The notes under the pieces: model-generated | Told to the model about the DNA's origin: nothing | The model's input: the letters and a program-made list of their open reading frames with translations, nothing else | The model's database searches: none | From: Lucifuga dentata | Lineage: Eukaryota; Chordata; Actinopteri; Ophidiiformes; Bythitidae | Assembly: GCA_014773175.1 (NCBI GenBank) | Contig: VXCM01003095.1 | Coordinates: forward strand, 212,247-276,246 | DNA: 64,000 bases | Direction: 5' to 3' | Made by a program: the position numbers and the translations under genes | Part shown: one piece after another, positions 27,601 to 42,240 of the stretch | Layout of the letters: every line of letters begins with the position of its first letter | How positions within the stretch are numbered: the first letter of the stretch is position 1

Positions 27601-30087
27601 AATTTCCATGCTGTGCTGCACAGGAGTACAAAAGAAAAGTACGATTCTGGTCTCTAGACACAATTCCCCTGCGAGCAAACAGTCTCAAGCAGAGTTGTTA
27701 TGCTAATTTATTCTTCCTGTAATTGGCTTATTGCACTCTTATGCTGTATCATAACTGTACATACTGGCATCAGCTACAGATGGTAGCGCATATGTAGGAC
27801 AAGAGGAATTTTGTTCTCCACCTTCCCTTTTTTCTTTTGTATTCCTTTCTCTGATCTAGTTTTTACTTGTACACTCCAATCTTTCCGTGTTAGCTTAGTT
27901 TTCTCTCCTTCTGGCTTCTTTCTGTTCTGGCTTAGTTCCTTGCTCCTGCCCTTCTTTCTGATGTCTCTCTAACTTTAAAACCATAATGTTACACGTTGCC
28001 TGGGTTAATCCAGCCAGTAAGCAGTTGGCCAGTTCAAAGAGAGGTCAAACTCAGGACAGGAACGAAAGGCTCAGAATCTCCCCATGGGAAAGTATGGCAT
28101 TTTGCTACATCCTCGTGAAAAGAGTCTCCACTGACAGAACGGTGAGAAATGTTTCATTGTGTTGTCCAAAAACACACTGCTTAAAACAACAATGAAGCCC
28201 AGTAATGAATTAAACACAAACAGCATGAAATAGATGTTACAGATTTTTGGACAGGCAGTTTCCTGTCCAAACATCCCCCAATTACTGTATACCAACCAAA
28301 CGGGAGTGAAGCTGTCATGAGCTGAATATCTATTAAATGACCTCAGAGAAGGGGAGACAATGAGAGTGAGACGGAGACACAGGAAAAGAGAGAGAAAAGG
28401 TAGAGAGAAGAGAGTAAGTGAGTGAGAGAAAATAGATCACCCCAGAGCCCACTCTTAGTCTTTTCTGGTCTTTTTTGTCCCACTTTTGCCATAATCTTCT
28501 GTCTGACACACATTCTACAGAGAGGCAGACAGGAAGGACTGCTAGGACCACGACCCATGAACCACTTTTTAAAAGGTCTTATCTACTTTGGCTTTGCAGA
28601 ACTGAAAAGCGGTATGAAACCTTACCAGTATAACTGCCATATTTAAAACAATCTTCTGCAAATTTTGGACAATTAAGATCCTGTTTGTTGATATCAGCAT
28701 GTCAGAGTCTGAATAAGATTAAAAAAAAAAAAAAAAAAAAAAAAACTACAAAAGTCCAATATCAGAGTTAATTATTTGCAGGGAAGAGGGCAGAGGTTCA
28801 TTGTCACAGTGAAACACTGCACGAAGGTAAGTGTTACAGCAAATTGAGGTCTGACTCACAGGATCTGAGTCACGTTCACCTGTTTGCAAAACTCCTATCA
28901 CAGCTATAAACAACAGAACAGAACAACAGCTTCAGTGTCAAAAATGGGAGAGGTAAAAGGTGTTCCTCTAAACACTGCGTCACTCCCATTCATTCACACT
29001 CAGTTTCAACTGTTAGAACCTTTCACTTTTACGTCGAGTGACGATTTAAAGGTTATTTGAAGTGTAATCATTACCAAAAAGTGTCTCAATGTTACATCAC
29101 ACAGTAGAATAAAAGGTATAAAAGAACAGAAATCAAAAAAGCAGCAATGGAAAACTATATTACAACATGCACATATAAATTCAAACTGATGTCTGGTTCA
29201 ATATATTGGAGACAAAACAGGTATTTCAACTAAAGAGGCTGAAGAGGGTATAGATACAACATAATCTACTAAGAACGAAGTCCATGAGAGGAGTTTTAGT
29301 GCCTGCCATTACCACACTAATGAATTGTGCATGCAAATAATACAAGTCATAATGTGTTTTTTTTTTTTTTTTNTTTTTTTTTTTTTTTGGTATCAGGGAG
29401 AAAGACATGGGAAGACAGTGGTGATAGCATATACAGCCATCAGTGCCATTTAGATCACATTCACAATGAGCATCCCTGTTGTTTGAAAACAGAAAGAAAT
29501 GATAGGAAATGTAGAAACAGCACATTACAGTAATCTCATCAACAATTCCATTTAGTGCACTTAAACAATCGATATTTATGCTATTTTTTTACCATGTGTT
29601 ATTAGAATAGTGAAGAAAATCAATATCAGTTTTGGTCCCAAACGGTAAAGACAATAAAGGGTAAGATCTAGGAACCTAAGTCTGATCCAGGACCCAAGTT
29701 GGGCTGTTTCCAAATTATATCCAAAGCTAACTGGGTCAGATAGGGTCTTATGCTATCTAACTAATCTAACCACATCAGGCTCAGGTAGATTTTCCATGTC
29801 TGTTCCTGATATGGTCCAACATTTAGGATCTTTAAAGGTCTCTACTTAAAACCAAACAATTTTTTTTTTTTTTTTTTTTTACTTTTTAAAGCATTTTGCT
29901 TGTAACCTTCTGCACTTACTGTAGGTTATAAGCAAAATGTTCAAGAAGGTCTTTGGCTTCCTTAGAGAGACTGAAAGGCCTTCAGTCTGGGAGATACTGC
30001 TGATAATTTAAAGCAGAGAGAGACTGAAGTGTCTGTCAGTATAACACAACACTGCCTTGTTTGCAATAATGACCCTCAGATCAGATC

Positions 30088-30140
<53 letters not shown>

Positions 30141-30141
30141 N

Positions 30142-30197
<56 letters not shown>

Positions 30198-33100
30198 CCC
30201 CAATATTGTCAAAGACCCAATGAAGGGACATTCTCCACCCCAATGTCACTCTGCATCCATCTACCCACCCACTCACACACACTCCACACAAACACATCAT
30301 TCATGCCGAGTGTTTTATGAAGAGTCAGCATGTCTATGGAGAAACAAGACACAGAAAGCGTAGAGTCAAACAAGTGACTGGTAACTAGAATGGACTGAAC
30401 CCAACCACTATTTCTCCATCCATCAACTAATACAATGGCTCTATTATCTCACACACACTTCATTTTGAAGTCATACCTACTAAATCAACACAAAGTTGCA
30501 TGCAGCATACTTGTTTAACACAGAACTAATGCAGAGATGAAAAATGATTGTTAATATCTTTTTAAAGAATAACCTTTTCCTTTAACTGGGAAGGAGTGAA
30601 TAAGCACATTTTTTTGAACATTTTATTCAAGTTCACCTTTAACATGCAAACCATTCTCTACAGCAGATGGCTCATCTGCCCTAGTACACACCAATGAGCT
30701 GATGGCATCCCACTGTGTGCAACTGTGTGTATGAGACTGAGTGTGTGCTTATTTCACTGTGAATCTGTACAACAAATCAGAGACTGGGCAATCTGGGTCC
30801 ATGCGCACACCTTTTCTGTTTTATTACATCCTATTACAACCTGGCTCATCCTCTTCTATGTCTCTGCCCTCCTGTCTCTATCCATCTCCCTCTCCGTCCT
30901 TCAGGGACTTTCAACTGAGCAGAAATGTCCCTGATGATAAACAGAAACTGGCTGGGGTCGCTGTCACTGTGTTTACCTGGCCTACACAACCTCTATTAGG
31001 ACAGAGAGACAGGATGTGAGGTGCAGCGGAGAGGAGGGGAGAAGAGGGAGAAACAGAAGCAGAGACCAAGAGAGAGACAGAGGGTGATGAAGAAGAAAAG
31101 GAGAAATAGGAAAAGCAAGTAGGGATCAAGGAATTGAGAGATAAACAGGCAACCTTTATTGATTTTGCATTTTGGTGAAATAATCAAATACTTAGCAAAA
31201 GGAGAACAACTTTCTATTTGCATAAAGTATCATACATGTATTACAGTATATCTCTAGATATATTGAGTATAGGCTTCAAGGAGGCAATTCCTTTAAAATC
31301 TCCACTTTCTGGCTGCAACACATTGTCAAAATAAAAGTCAGGGGACACAAATCTTTCCTAATAATTCAGAGAAACCACATTAATCTTTCTCTGACTCATA
31401 TTTGGGCTTTAGACAAGGCTTTGGAGAGCAGACTATAACTAACTATATACAGACTATACTTAACTATAAACCATCTATATCAAATCCAGTGTGTGTCTAT
31501 CAGTGTGCCTGGCAGTACAGAACAAAGGCGGCCTGTGTTGGGCGTCAGCCTGCTGCTGGGCTGAGCTCCTGTAGTAATGACTGTTTAATGTTAACAAGTA
31601 AAGAGCGAGAACCCTAAAGCGAGCACACGCAAACCACACAACATATGTGTGTGAGCCAGACACAAAGGAACACATACACACACAAGCCAGTGCCTTCAGA
31701 AAAACAAATGAGTACACAAACACCGAGCACTGATGCGGAGATAAAACACAACACATGCATGCACGCACACACACTACACTGTTTTCTTATCACTCTTTAA
31801 GTGGTGAATATTTAAGGAAATGTCAACAACTGAGGAGGAATTCTGTCTATTAACAAGGTTACTTCATGACAAGTACAAGAACCTGATTCACTGGTAGTTT
31901 TTTGCGCTGTAACTGCAACAACAATGAAACAATGAAAATGTCACTTTACGAAGGCCCCAAAGGTCAGGTTTCACAGATTAATCATAGTTTGGCATCTATT
32001 GGCTTATTATGAATTCTCTTCGCCCTGGTGCTCATCTTGATCATTACCAAATAAATTTCATATAATTTTGTAGATCTGTCACTGGCTAACAGGTAATATG
32101 AGATGACACGCCACAGAACGTTGTTCAGTGTGACTAGCCTAAGAAATCTTTCAAGGAGCTGATTCCAGGAAATAATAAATCCTTTTGGTATCCTCTAAAA
32201 TTTAAATCACAGCCCAAATTATCCTCTTATTTCCCTGTTTTTCCTACTGCTGAAAAAGACAGTTTTTTACATACATCTTTCAAAAGGACAACAGTGGTGT
32301 AAACTCTGCTATTTAGCTTAATAAAGGCCTGGCAAACCAACTAGCTAGTGTAGAATAACTCACAAGTTCATTTGCGAGAGAAATGTGTGTTTTGAATAAG
32401 GCTTTGCATGTATGTCTGATGTTGCTGCTGGAGCAGACAACAGAATCTGAAGCTCACTGGTCTAACCGGGTCCATGTTTAAACCAAAATAAAGAGCAAAC
32501 AGCGTTAACCCCAACAAACACTTGTGTGGACACGCACATGTACGTATACATGCAAGCACACAAAGGCTTTTCTCTCTGTGGCTCACACGTTTAACCTGCT
32601 TTGTGGTGGTTCTCAAACACATATATTTGTCTTTTTTAAAATCCATTTCTTTACACACACATACACACTTCTTTTGTGTACCTTGCGTCTATGACATGTC
32701 CATAAAACCTTCAAGGGCATGCTGGAGCCTCACTTTGAATTTTAATATCAATGTGCAGATGTTCAAATTAAAGTAGATGGCGGCAGCTGAATCCTTTAAA
32801 GATTAATCTTGTTTTATTTCTTTTTTTTTAATGTGTTTTAAAGTAAAAAGGCCAACACTAAATCTCTCTCAAAAGTCTATTGTGTCTGATGGTGTATGTG
32901 TATGTGCGAGAGATGATTTCATGCATGTGCATTTCAGCCTGCATGCATCGATCTCTTTATGTGTGTGTGTGTGTGTGTGTAAGGTTGCATTAGTCTGATG
33001 CATGGATCTTAAAGCATGAAGAGTTTTTAAATTGCTGCTTCCAGAGATCTGTAAGATTCCCAGGATGTGGCAGAGGGTAAACGGTAAAGAACAGCAGGTG

Positions 33101-33813
33101 GATTGAGGAGAAAGGAGCTCATCTCGGGACAGAATACAAATCTGTAACAGACAGAAGAGAGGAATTAAAAGCAGCCAGGCTGAACTGGGTCTTGGGTTGG
33201 AAAAGAGGACAGAGGACGTTCAGAGAAGGAGTGAGACAGTGGGTTAGTTCATAATCTAGGGCGGCTCTGGAACAGAGGCCAGACCGAGCAGTGAGAGGGC
33301 CACACAGCTTCTTTTTTTTTTTTTTAACANAAAAAAAAAAAAAATCAATATTCAGACAGGATCAGACCCAAGCAATTAGCAGAAAATGACATGAACTGTT
33401 TTAAAGTGTCAGGGAAAGGTACATCTACAGCACATTCAGGTAAAACTTATTGGATTATCAAGAATCGCCATGTGCAGGGTAGAGAGTCAAGAGCATAATT
33501 AAATCAAGTCTTGTGATGTTTTTAAAAAAAATACTTTTAAACTTCTTCATTTTGGTTAATCTTCTTCTCTTTGATTAAGATATAATGGGTGTTTATTGAA
33601 GAAGTAGAGTACACAGAAATCCCGAAATCATCACAAAATGAAATATGAAACAAAGGCCTCATTGACAAACAACCAGAGCATATACACGCAAGAGTGTGTG
33701 CTTCTATACACACATAGTAGTATGTGCTTGTTTGATACAAAACTCCAAATATCGTGCTCACACGTACACACCAGCATGACGTACACCAACTTCCTTGTGC
33801 TCACTCTCACTCT

Positions 33814-33857
<44 letters not shown>

Positions 33858-36800
33858 TAATGACCCTGCTATCTCATGCATAGCCTTTACGGATCCCACT
33901 GTTCCACATTCAGTCTCAATGAATTCTTGGCTCATTTATAACTCTTAGTCTTCCAAAGTTTGTTTTCCTGGGCCTGTGTTGCCTTGTCTGCATGCTCATT
34001 TACCATTCTGTGTAACACCAAATGTTTTTGCTCTTCACAAACAAACTATTTGGCATCTTTGATGCACATGAACAGTCAGTGACCTTGTTTTTTTGTGCAC
34101 ACTGAGTAGTAGCTTGAATAAATGCAAACATTCGCTGAGTGCTCCACGGGATCTCTGCAGGGATGCACCAATTGTGTGAACAGTGTAAAATTCAGACAGA
34201 ATGCGCATTGTGTATTGGACACTTCCTTATTACCTAACCATTATTATAGAATGTGAGATGCAGTAATTTATCATAAGGTGACTAAATACATAAATTTAAT
34301 TCTATCACCATTTTACACCATTCTACTGCAACCACTTTTGATTAAGAAAATGAACATTAGTGAACATGCTTACACTCTGGCATTTCTATTTGTAAATGGT
34401 GTTATTGCAGCAGAAATGTGTATGTCGTTAAATTTGCAAATCCAGATGTGTGAAAAATGATAATCAGTGTGTAATAAATGGTTAAATTTTTGTTCAGTGT
34501 CCAACGTCAAATGGTTTGTTTGTACAACTGTTCAACTGGCAGTAAATACTCTGTTTCAATACAAAATTTTTCATTACAAATGATAATATCACCTTAACAA
34601 TTTGAGTGAAAAGTTGAATCTTTGAAAATATACATGAATTTCAGAATATCTTAGTATTTGGTATGCTCCCCTTTTGCTTTACTGACATCATGCACTCGAG
34701 CTGGCATGGACTCCACAAGTTTGTGCAAAACCTGATGATCCAAGTTATCCAGCATGATTTGACAATGTTTCAAAGAGCTTCTTGTGATGTCAGACTTTGT
34801 GATTATTTCCAGATTTACATGGAAAACATCATGGATTTTCAATGTGGTCTCAGACTTTTGGACCTTGCTGTATGTTATTGCCATTTAGCTATAACTCAGT
34901 TTTTCAATTATTATAAAGACCCACCAAGACCATGATTTTAAGGTGAAGCTAATAATGGCAGCCACAGATAACAGATACCAGATGTGACAGATTCTGTCCT
35001 ACATTATTAGAGGCGTCAAGTGTATTACCAGATGACTAGAGGTAGAAGCTGGTAAATCTGAGACATCTGTGCTCTGCAGTCTCGTGTACCCCGCATGTCC
35101 ACAGAATGCGGCTCAGCGTCTCCAGCAAGGCAGCATCAATGCTGTATCATAACTGCAATGCCCACTGGCAGCGTTAATAGCAGAGTGCCAAGCAACAGCC
35201 TGCTGAGCTATTTAAAAGAGTGGTAATCTTGTATTAACAGGAATTTAGCACGGCTGTCTTTCAATTTTCCTGTATATATTATATTTTTATATCAAATTCC
35301 ATGATGTTTTAAACATGTTTTGCAGTTAAACCACAATTCATCTTTGTTTGTACATGCATCAATTCAGCCTAATATTAAATAAACAAAGTCATTGCTTATT
35401 TTATCCTTTGCACAAATAATGTACTATTCTGTGGTGGCAAATTCTATTTTTTCTGTTTCAGATGACTGACTGAACTGAACATTGCTGCCAGATGCTGAAC
35501 TCATTGTTGGAACATGAGGGCCTCCATGGAACTAAACTATTCCATAAGGAGAGGAATCATTAAAGTTATGCTTGAGGTCACGCGATAGACTGATGCTAGG
35601 CAGTACACAGAGGTCAGAGAGAAGCATAGCCATTCTGTGCTGATATAAGACGGCTGGTGTGGAGCGATGGAAAATCTGGTGAGATTATCTCACAACACCA
35701 GTATTCCTGAGTTACTACTGGTTTACTGAAACTCCCTTTGGCCCTGTGAAGCTTTTATTTGACATAATACTATCAATCAACGACACACTTTAGCTTCTGA
35801 GGTGGGATTTGGTTTTGCGACCTTTGATTTAATAGAACTAAAGCAGCTCAGCTTCATGGCTCCCATTCTCTACCTCTCTATGTCTACTGAGAGGCCAAAA
35901 TCACTCAATTTCATAAAGGATGCATCTTACTCAGTCATATGAGGCTGTTTTCAGCCAGCATACTATCTAATTTTGTATTTATACTTGGTTTTGCGTTTCC
36001 TGACTGATTCTTGTGAGAAAGGTACATGCCACTGCATTTGTGGAATTAATGTGTATCACCAAAAGGCATGCCATATATACAAACACATTTCCTGTAGAAA
36101 ACTCTAGTAAGGCCTGATTAATCAAAACTGAACGCCATGAGCTTCACAAAGATAGGATTTAACAAAGAGCTGCTGTATTGAATTGCATTGGATTTTCCCT
36201 AATAAAATGGCTCCTAAATGTGTGTTTCATGTTTTGTATTGCCTACAATCGTTCTTTCTCAGGCAATCCTGTCATCTGTCTAATCTTGTCAAACACATGA
36301 TTACTGCGACAGCTCATCATTTTCCATCATTATGACGTCATTGCATATTAAAACCAAAAATATGACACAAATGTTTCCGTTGGCTTGAAAATGAAAAGCT
36401 CATCACGTGGACTTCAAAAACCATGAAACAGAGTACCAGTCGGGAGCATTACCATGCTTTTACATTTCCCATTTAGAAATGTTGCATCATTGGTTTTGCT
36501 GGTTGAGCAATGTCATGCTCTTATCTGATATCTAGCTACAGTTGGATTACACCACACTAATGACAACATACAAAGGCTGGCAGTCTTCCAAACACACAGG
36601 ATGTGTCTGGGGAACTGGTTTGTCGTATTCATAGTGACTGAGCAACGTGACAATAAACAAATGCATCCGGATAATAACATGTGCGACTTCCTACTAAAAT
36701 AAACACAGAGCTTCCTGGCAAAAGAGATTTTCAGGTTGCCTGTTTAGACACTTTACACTCTTTTAGCCAGAGAAAATGTTGTGGCATCATGTATATAAAC

Positions 36801-39800
36801 TTAAAGCATACACATTTAATGTAGTTTCATATCTCTGGATATTATGGTCGTTCAGCCTGAAAAACACTTTTGTAAAACTACTTCACTTTCTTAGGCCCAA
36901 ACAATTCTAACAGGCTTCCACATGCTAGCTTTGCGGCAGGTGTCTGTTTCGTCCCTCGAGTCAAACGTGTCCAGACAGAGACAGACTCAACATGGAGCCG
37001 CTGACAAGTCCACTGGGATTAATATACGCACACTCATATGCAGACACACACACACACACAAACATGCAGAGACAGTGTCCTGACAGCTGTCAACCCACAT
37101 GTGACGTAACCCTAGTTATTTTGAAAACTGTGAGCAAACTCTGATGCTGTGGGTGGTGTGAGAGCGCGGTCATGTGAGCATCTGTTTGTGTTCATGTGCA
37201 TAAAAACAACAACGTGAGAAGGATCTAAATCTAAGTGTCTTCGCTGACTTTTTTCTTCCCAGAGTATAATTTACCTCTCCTCATTTCCTATACATTATGC
37301 TATATATTCAGGGGTTTGTCCATCTTTGCTGTGCTGTGTATTATATGTTGGTTCAGACTACATTCTCTCTGTGACACACAACTAAACTCTAGGACAGCCA
37401 ACCTCAAAGTCCGGACTCCGGTACAGATCCAGACCGACCCACAACTGTCTCCAGACTCTGAGAAATTATACCTTTCATATGTATTATGTGTATTATCTGC
37501 GAGACATCGCTGCGATGCAACGAGTCAAAATTCTCCGCTTTCTCCAATGCAAGCAATGCTCCAAATGTCCAACTGCTCGATGTCTGTGTGAGAATGTCTA
37601 CTCTGCTTTGGTTTGGTCCAATCACATTCAGCGTTCCAGTGGTCTCCATGACAACGATGGGTTGACACGGCGTTGGCTCACTGAGAGTTGACAGCGCAGC
37701 TAGTTTTGTCAGCAGTTAGTTTGACTCAGGGTCAGACTGGCCATCGGGAGAGGCGCCCTCCCCCCCTTTAAGTACCCCTGCTCTAGGACAATACATTGAT
37801 TCTACAGAAGGATATATGGAAAACTTAAAAAAATATAATAAAACACATGATTCTCAATCCTTGGTTTCTATAATTCTATGATGCCAAGCAGTCAGAATAA
37901 TGTACAATAAGCTACTGACTTAATTAAGATTCAGGAGGCTACAGACTGAGCGCTTTTGTCTGATGGGTTCCACATCAAATTTTGGTTGTGCGAAAATAAA
38001 GAAAAAAATTGTAGGAAGTTAATCACAACCATAAATGGAAAGAAGACCATGGCCATTTGTGAACTGCTGCAGCTGGTGAGCCAACAATCTGCCGCTGTCA
38101 GCTACTCCACGGTGGCAGACTGGGAAGAAATCTCACTACACACTCTCACACACACTTGGTGAATGGGATGCCAGAAGCAAGTAGCACTGGTATACATGAA
38201 TGAACAGACAAGCGCACACACACAAACAGGCTAAAGAAAGACACACATAACTTACATAAATAGGCACAGACACATAAACAAGCCCATCATATACTGAGAG
38301 GGAAACTATGATCTGATTCAAAACAGAGGGATGGTGGCTTGTAGTACATGGAAAAAATGAACTGATGCTTCATGAATCGAAACAAGAGAAAAGATTATTT
38401 TCCAGACAAGCCTCTGTTCTTTTGCCTTCTCTCTTCTCCTCCTCATGTTCTCTCTCTTCATTTGTCCTGATCCCTCTCTCTCTCCAGGGGTTCAATGGGG
38501 TTTTGTCTCATTCTTCAATGACCAGTGCAGTTTCAAGTTTTCAGAGGGAGGGAATGTGGTTCACATTGCCTGGTTTTATCCAGGACAACAGCCCTGATAA
38601 ATAAGGCATCCTACATCTTTTACAACTAGGCCAAAATGTCCACAGTATATTAGGCCATGTTCCAATACCTTTTGTCTGGTTTTATCCACTGACTGCACAA
38701 AATCTTTGCATCAAAACTCCCATGCTCTCCCTGCTTGTAACTTTGTAATATTGATTTCAGATCCATTTTGCTTAATTTGTGACTTACATATTTTCAAAGC
38801 CTAAACTATTTAACTGGCATTTTATTTGTCAATTCTCAGTTCATGCAAATCCACAAAGACCTCTTGCTGATATTGTGTGGGTCAATCTCTTGGATACCAT
38901 GTGGCCTGATGTCTGTGCACCTCTGTGAACTCAAACTCGATCATGTCTAAACATTTATATTTAATCACATTACCTTAAATCAAATAGAACCATTAGGCCT
39001 ATGAGAGCAAACACCATCACACCACTTTAAGTAACTGTGTGGATGCGTATGTCTGTGCCTGAAGTGCATGAATGCAGACATGTGTGTGCATGTGATCTGC
39101 ATTTTCAATTCTGCTGACAGCTTTAATGTTCATGTTTTGAAGAAAGAAATAGAAGCGATATGTGAGAAAGAAGGAGAGGAACAGAGAGTAAATGAGGTCA
39201 AAGAAAGGGAAAGAAGAGGGTAGGAAAAGAGGGGAGGGCAGAGAGAGCGAGAGAGAGAGAGAGAGGCAGGCAAAGTGGAATAGATGACTGAATCCAAATA
39301 AGACCAAAAGAAACATAGAAGGAAGTGTGAGAGTCTTGAGAGAAAACAAAATCTGAAATTGAAAAAAAGACACTAGATGATGCTAGAATTTAATCAAATT
39401 TACAAAATTGGTCTAATCTTCATCTTCTTCCAGAGCTGCAACAAACAGGACAATTTTGAACAAAAAATTACACCTAAAAATGTTGTTAATTTTAAACTTT
39501 GCAGCCCAAAAACTAGATGCTGGTATACATTGTTGATTCCTAATTGATCAGCCATTACTTTTGTACAGTCTCAATATGCAAATGAACGTGTGTTCAGTTC
39601 ACCTTTTGAGAAACTCTTCGCTGACAAATAAGGTCAGTTAACCATTGTTTTAGAGCCGGCTGTGAAAACGACCTCATCCATTTGGAAAACCTCTATGGAG
39701 GTAACCTAAGTTAAGCTGTCCACACTCACCACCCACTGCCAAAATAAACAGAGGTGCACAGAAACAAGCAGAAGACAGAGAAACAGCAGGATTAAAAAAA

Positions 39801-39815
39801 AAAAAAAAAAAAANA

Positions 39816-39846
<31 letters not shown>

Positions 39847-40183
39847 CACAAAGCAGGAAAAGCTACAAGGATCAGGAAATGAGAATTTTGTTTTCAAAAG
39901 AAATGAAATTAGTGTGTAATCCATGAGAGTTACAGAAGACATAAACCTAAAAATAACAATGTCTCCGAGCAGTACATAAAGAACAAAAATCTCTCAGAGA
40001 TATGATGCAGAAGATCAAAAGGTAACTGAAAAACAACAGAGACGAGAAGCAGCTGGGAGATGCTGAAACACACTCCAGCACACTTTATCAGACTGAAACA
40101 ACAAAGCAAAGAGCTCTTTGTGCTTGGAGAAGGTCCAAATCTGTACAGAACACGACTAAACAGGTGGTTTCAGCTAATCCTCA

Positions 40184-40214
<31 letters not shown>

Positions 40215-42186
40215 TAGCAATTTTCTTCCAAAGCAGATCCAGTTCTTGAATGTGTCCCCTGTCAGCTACAATGGAGTTTGAATAATGGACCAGAAAGACC
40301 TTTCTTTGTCTGCAAACTTAAGCCTGTCTTTCTTTCTTTTATTCAAACTTTCTCCACTTAGCATTCCAGTCATTTTGTTTCCCTCGACTGTAAACTAGTA
40401 AGCTGAAATTTACCCTTACTTAGTGTCAAATAAAGAGAAGCCCGAGCATGTCTGTCCTTGCAAGTTATTATTCTGGTGATCGGTATTCATCCTCTTCATC
40501 GTAATCCTCATCATTTGTCAAGTGCTGCCTGTGCACTAATTCCGTGCTTGAAGCTTTGCCTGTAACAGTGTAAAAACTGGCCTGGTGTTCCAGTTTTCCT
40601 CTGCTTTCATTTGCATGAAGACATTTGGTTCACATAAATCAGTTAAACAAATGCAGAAATAGCAGCTGATAATTGTAAACAGGTAGACTATTTACAATAC
40701 TTGTAATATTTTATGACACTACATTGATTAGCTCATACTACAAGAATTTACTGAGGTTATGCAGATTGTTTTATAGCACCAATGTGTTTTGCACAGGGAA
40801 AGTATGGGAGTTTGATCATAAATCATCACATTGTAGTTTTGTTGTAGGATGACAACAAAAGTTGGAGTTACTTGGTACATTTCTTTCTGCTAAGATATCA
40901 GAACAGATTACAGGGTACATTTCTAATCTGATCAAATGTTGGCGGGTTTACTTCTGTTATATTACTGTCTTTTGAAGTTGTGAACTTAATGAACTTCACA
41001 GGAGTCTTTTGATAATGTTTAATGATTGTTATCTGTATTTGGGATGACTGGAAACAAGAGCCTGAGAAATAGCTGTTAGTAATGTAACGTGCATGCGGGT
41101 TGTACATATTGGGTTCAGACATGCAAAACCACTGGTATGGCCCTTTGAACAATTAGCTTTTGAAGATAAAATGATTTTAAATTGTAAATTTGGCTGGAAA
41201 ATATAACTAAATTGAAATACTAAAACTGCAAATGGAGCAAAATCTATTACGCTTGAATTAAGAAAAATAAGGATTAAATATAGTTTTAAAAAATACAATC
41301 AGTAAAACATTTACATGATGCAATTTCTTTTTTGGCAAAATACAAGCAGCACTGATACACTGGTTTTCACAGCTAGATGTGGAAAATCTATGCCATCATC
41401 CAGTATTACGGTTGTAGCGGATTCTCTGGGCTTGTGTTTTATTCTTGCAAACATGTTTGAACAGTAGTTAATTTAACATGTGCAGGTTTTATATGTTTTA
41501 TTTAAATTTGAAACAATGTGGAGAAAATGGACTGACCATAAAATATTTAGCATGAATATTTCTCTTATATGTATTTTTACAAACACACAACAAAAACTAC
41601 AGCAGTTGTCATGCACTATTATGCTCTAAGTTTTTAAAACACCACTGGTTAATGTTTCTTTCAACTGACAACACTGATAAGTGAGTACCAGCATAACTTT
41701 GATCTAAACATCTAAAGCCATAACTGCTGTGATAGATCAAATAATAAACCCATAAATTTATGAGTTACCATCACTGCAGTATCTGAAAGGCCAAATAAGA
41801 ATACAAGCACTTAAAAAAGCAGTTAAGTGCTTTGTTCTTATGATTAACAGAAACTGAGTGAATTTTAATAACTTTAAACTCTGCTTAACTTTATGTTTAT
41901 GCACCTGAACATTGTCATTATTATTCTAACAAAACATAGTGAATACTAGCTGTCTCTGTGGTGTGGTGGTTCACAGAAGGCCTGCGTCCATCTGTCAGTC
42001 CACACAGGCATGCACGCACACACGCACACACAGCTTCCCTCCCTAAACATCTGATTTCCATGCTCTTACCATGGTGCTGAAAGAAAGCAAGCAAGAAAGA
42101 AAGAAAGAAAGAAAGTCTGTATCTGATCTACAAAACATGCAGGTGCTCTTTAACATCAAAGCTATTGTAGATACTGCTTCAGTGTG

Positions 42187-42240
<54 letters not shown>

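Noticed and set aside
30029..30320. Arg/Glu-repeat (RERERE) open frames
   Set aside because: Direct translation of (GA)n and (GT)n microsatellites; same for frames at 3664-3852, 17105-17431, 33631-33883, 42043-42325 and 47667-47951.
34663..34935. Plus-strand 90-codon open frame at the Tc1-like remnant
   Set aside because: The recognisable transposase C-terminus is on the minus strand; this is its shadow.
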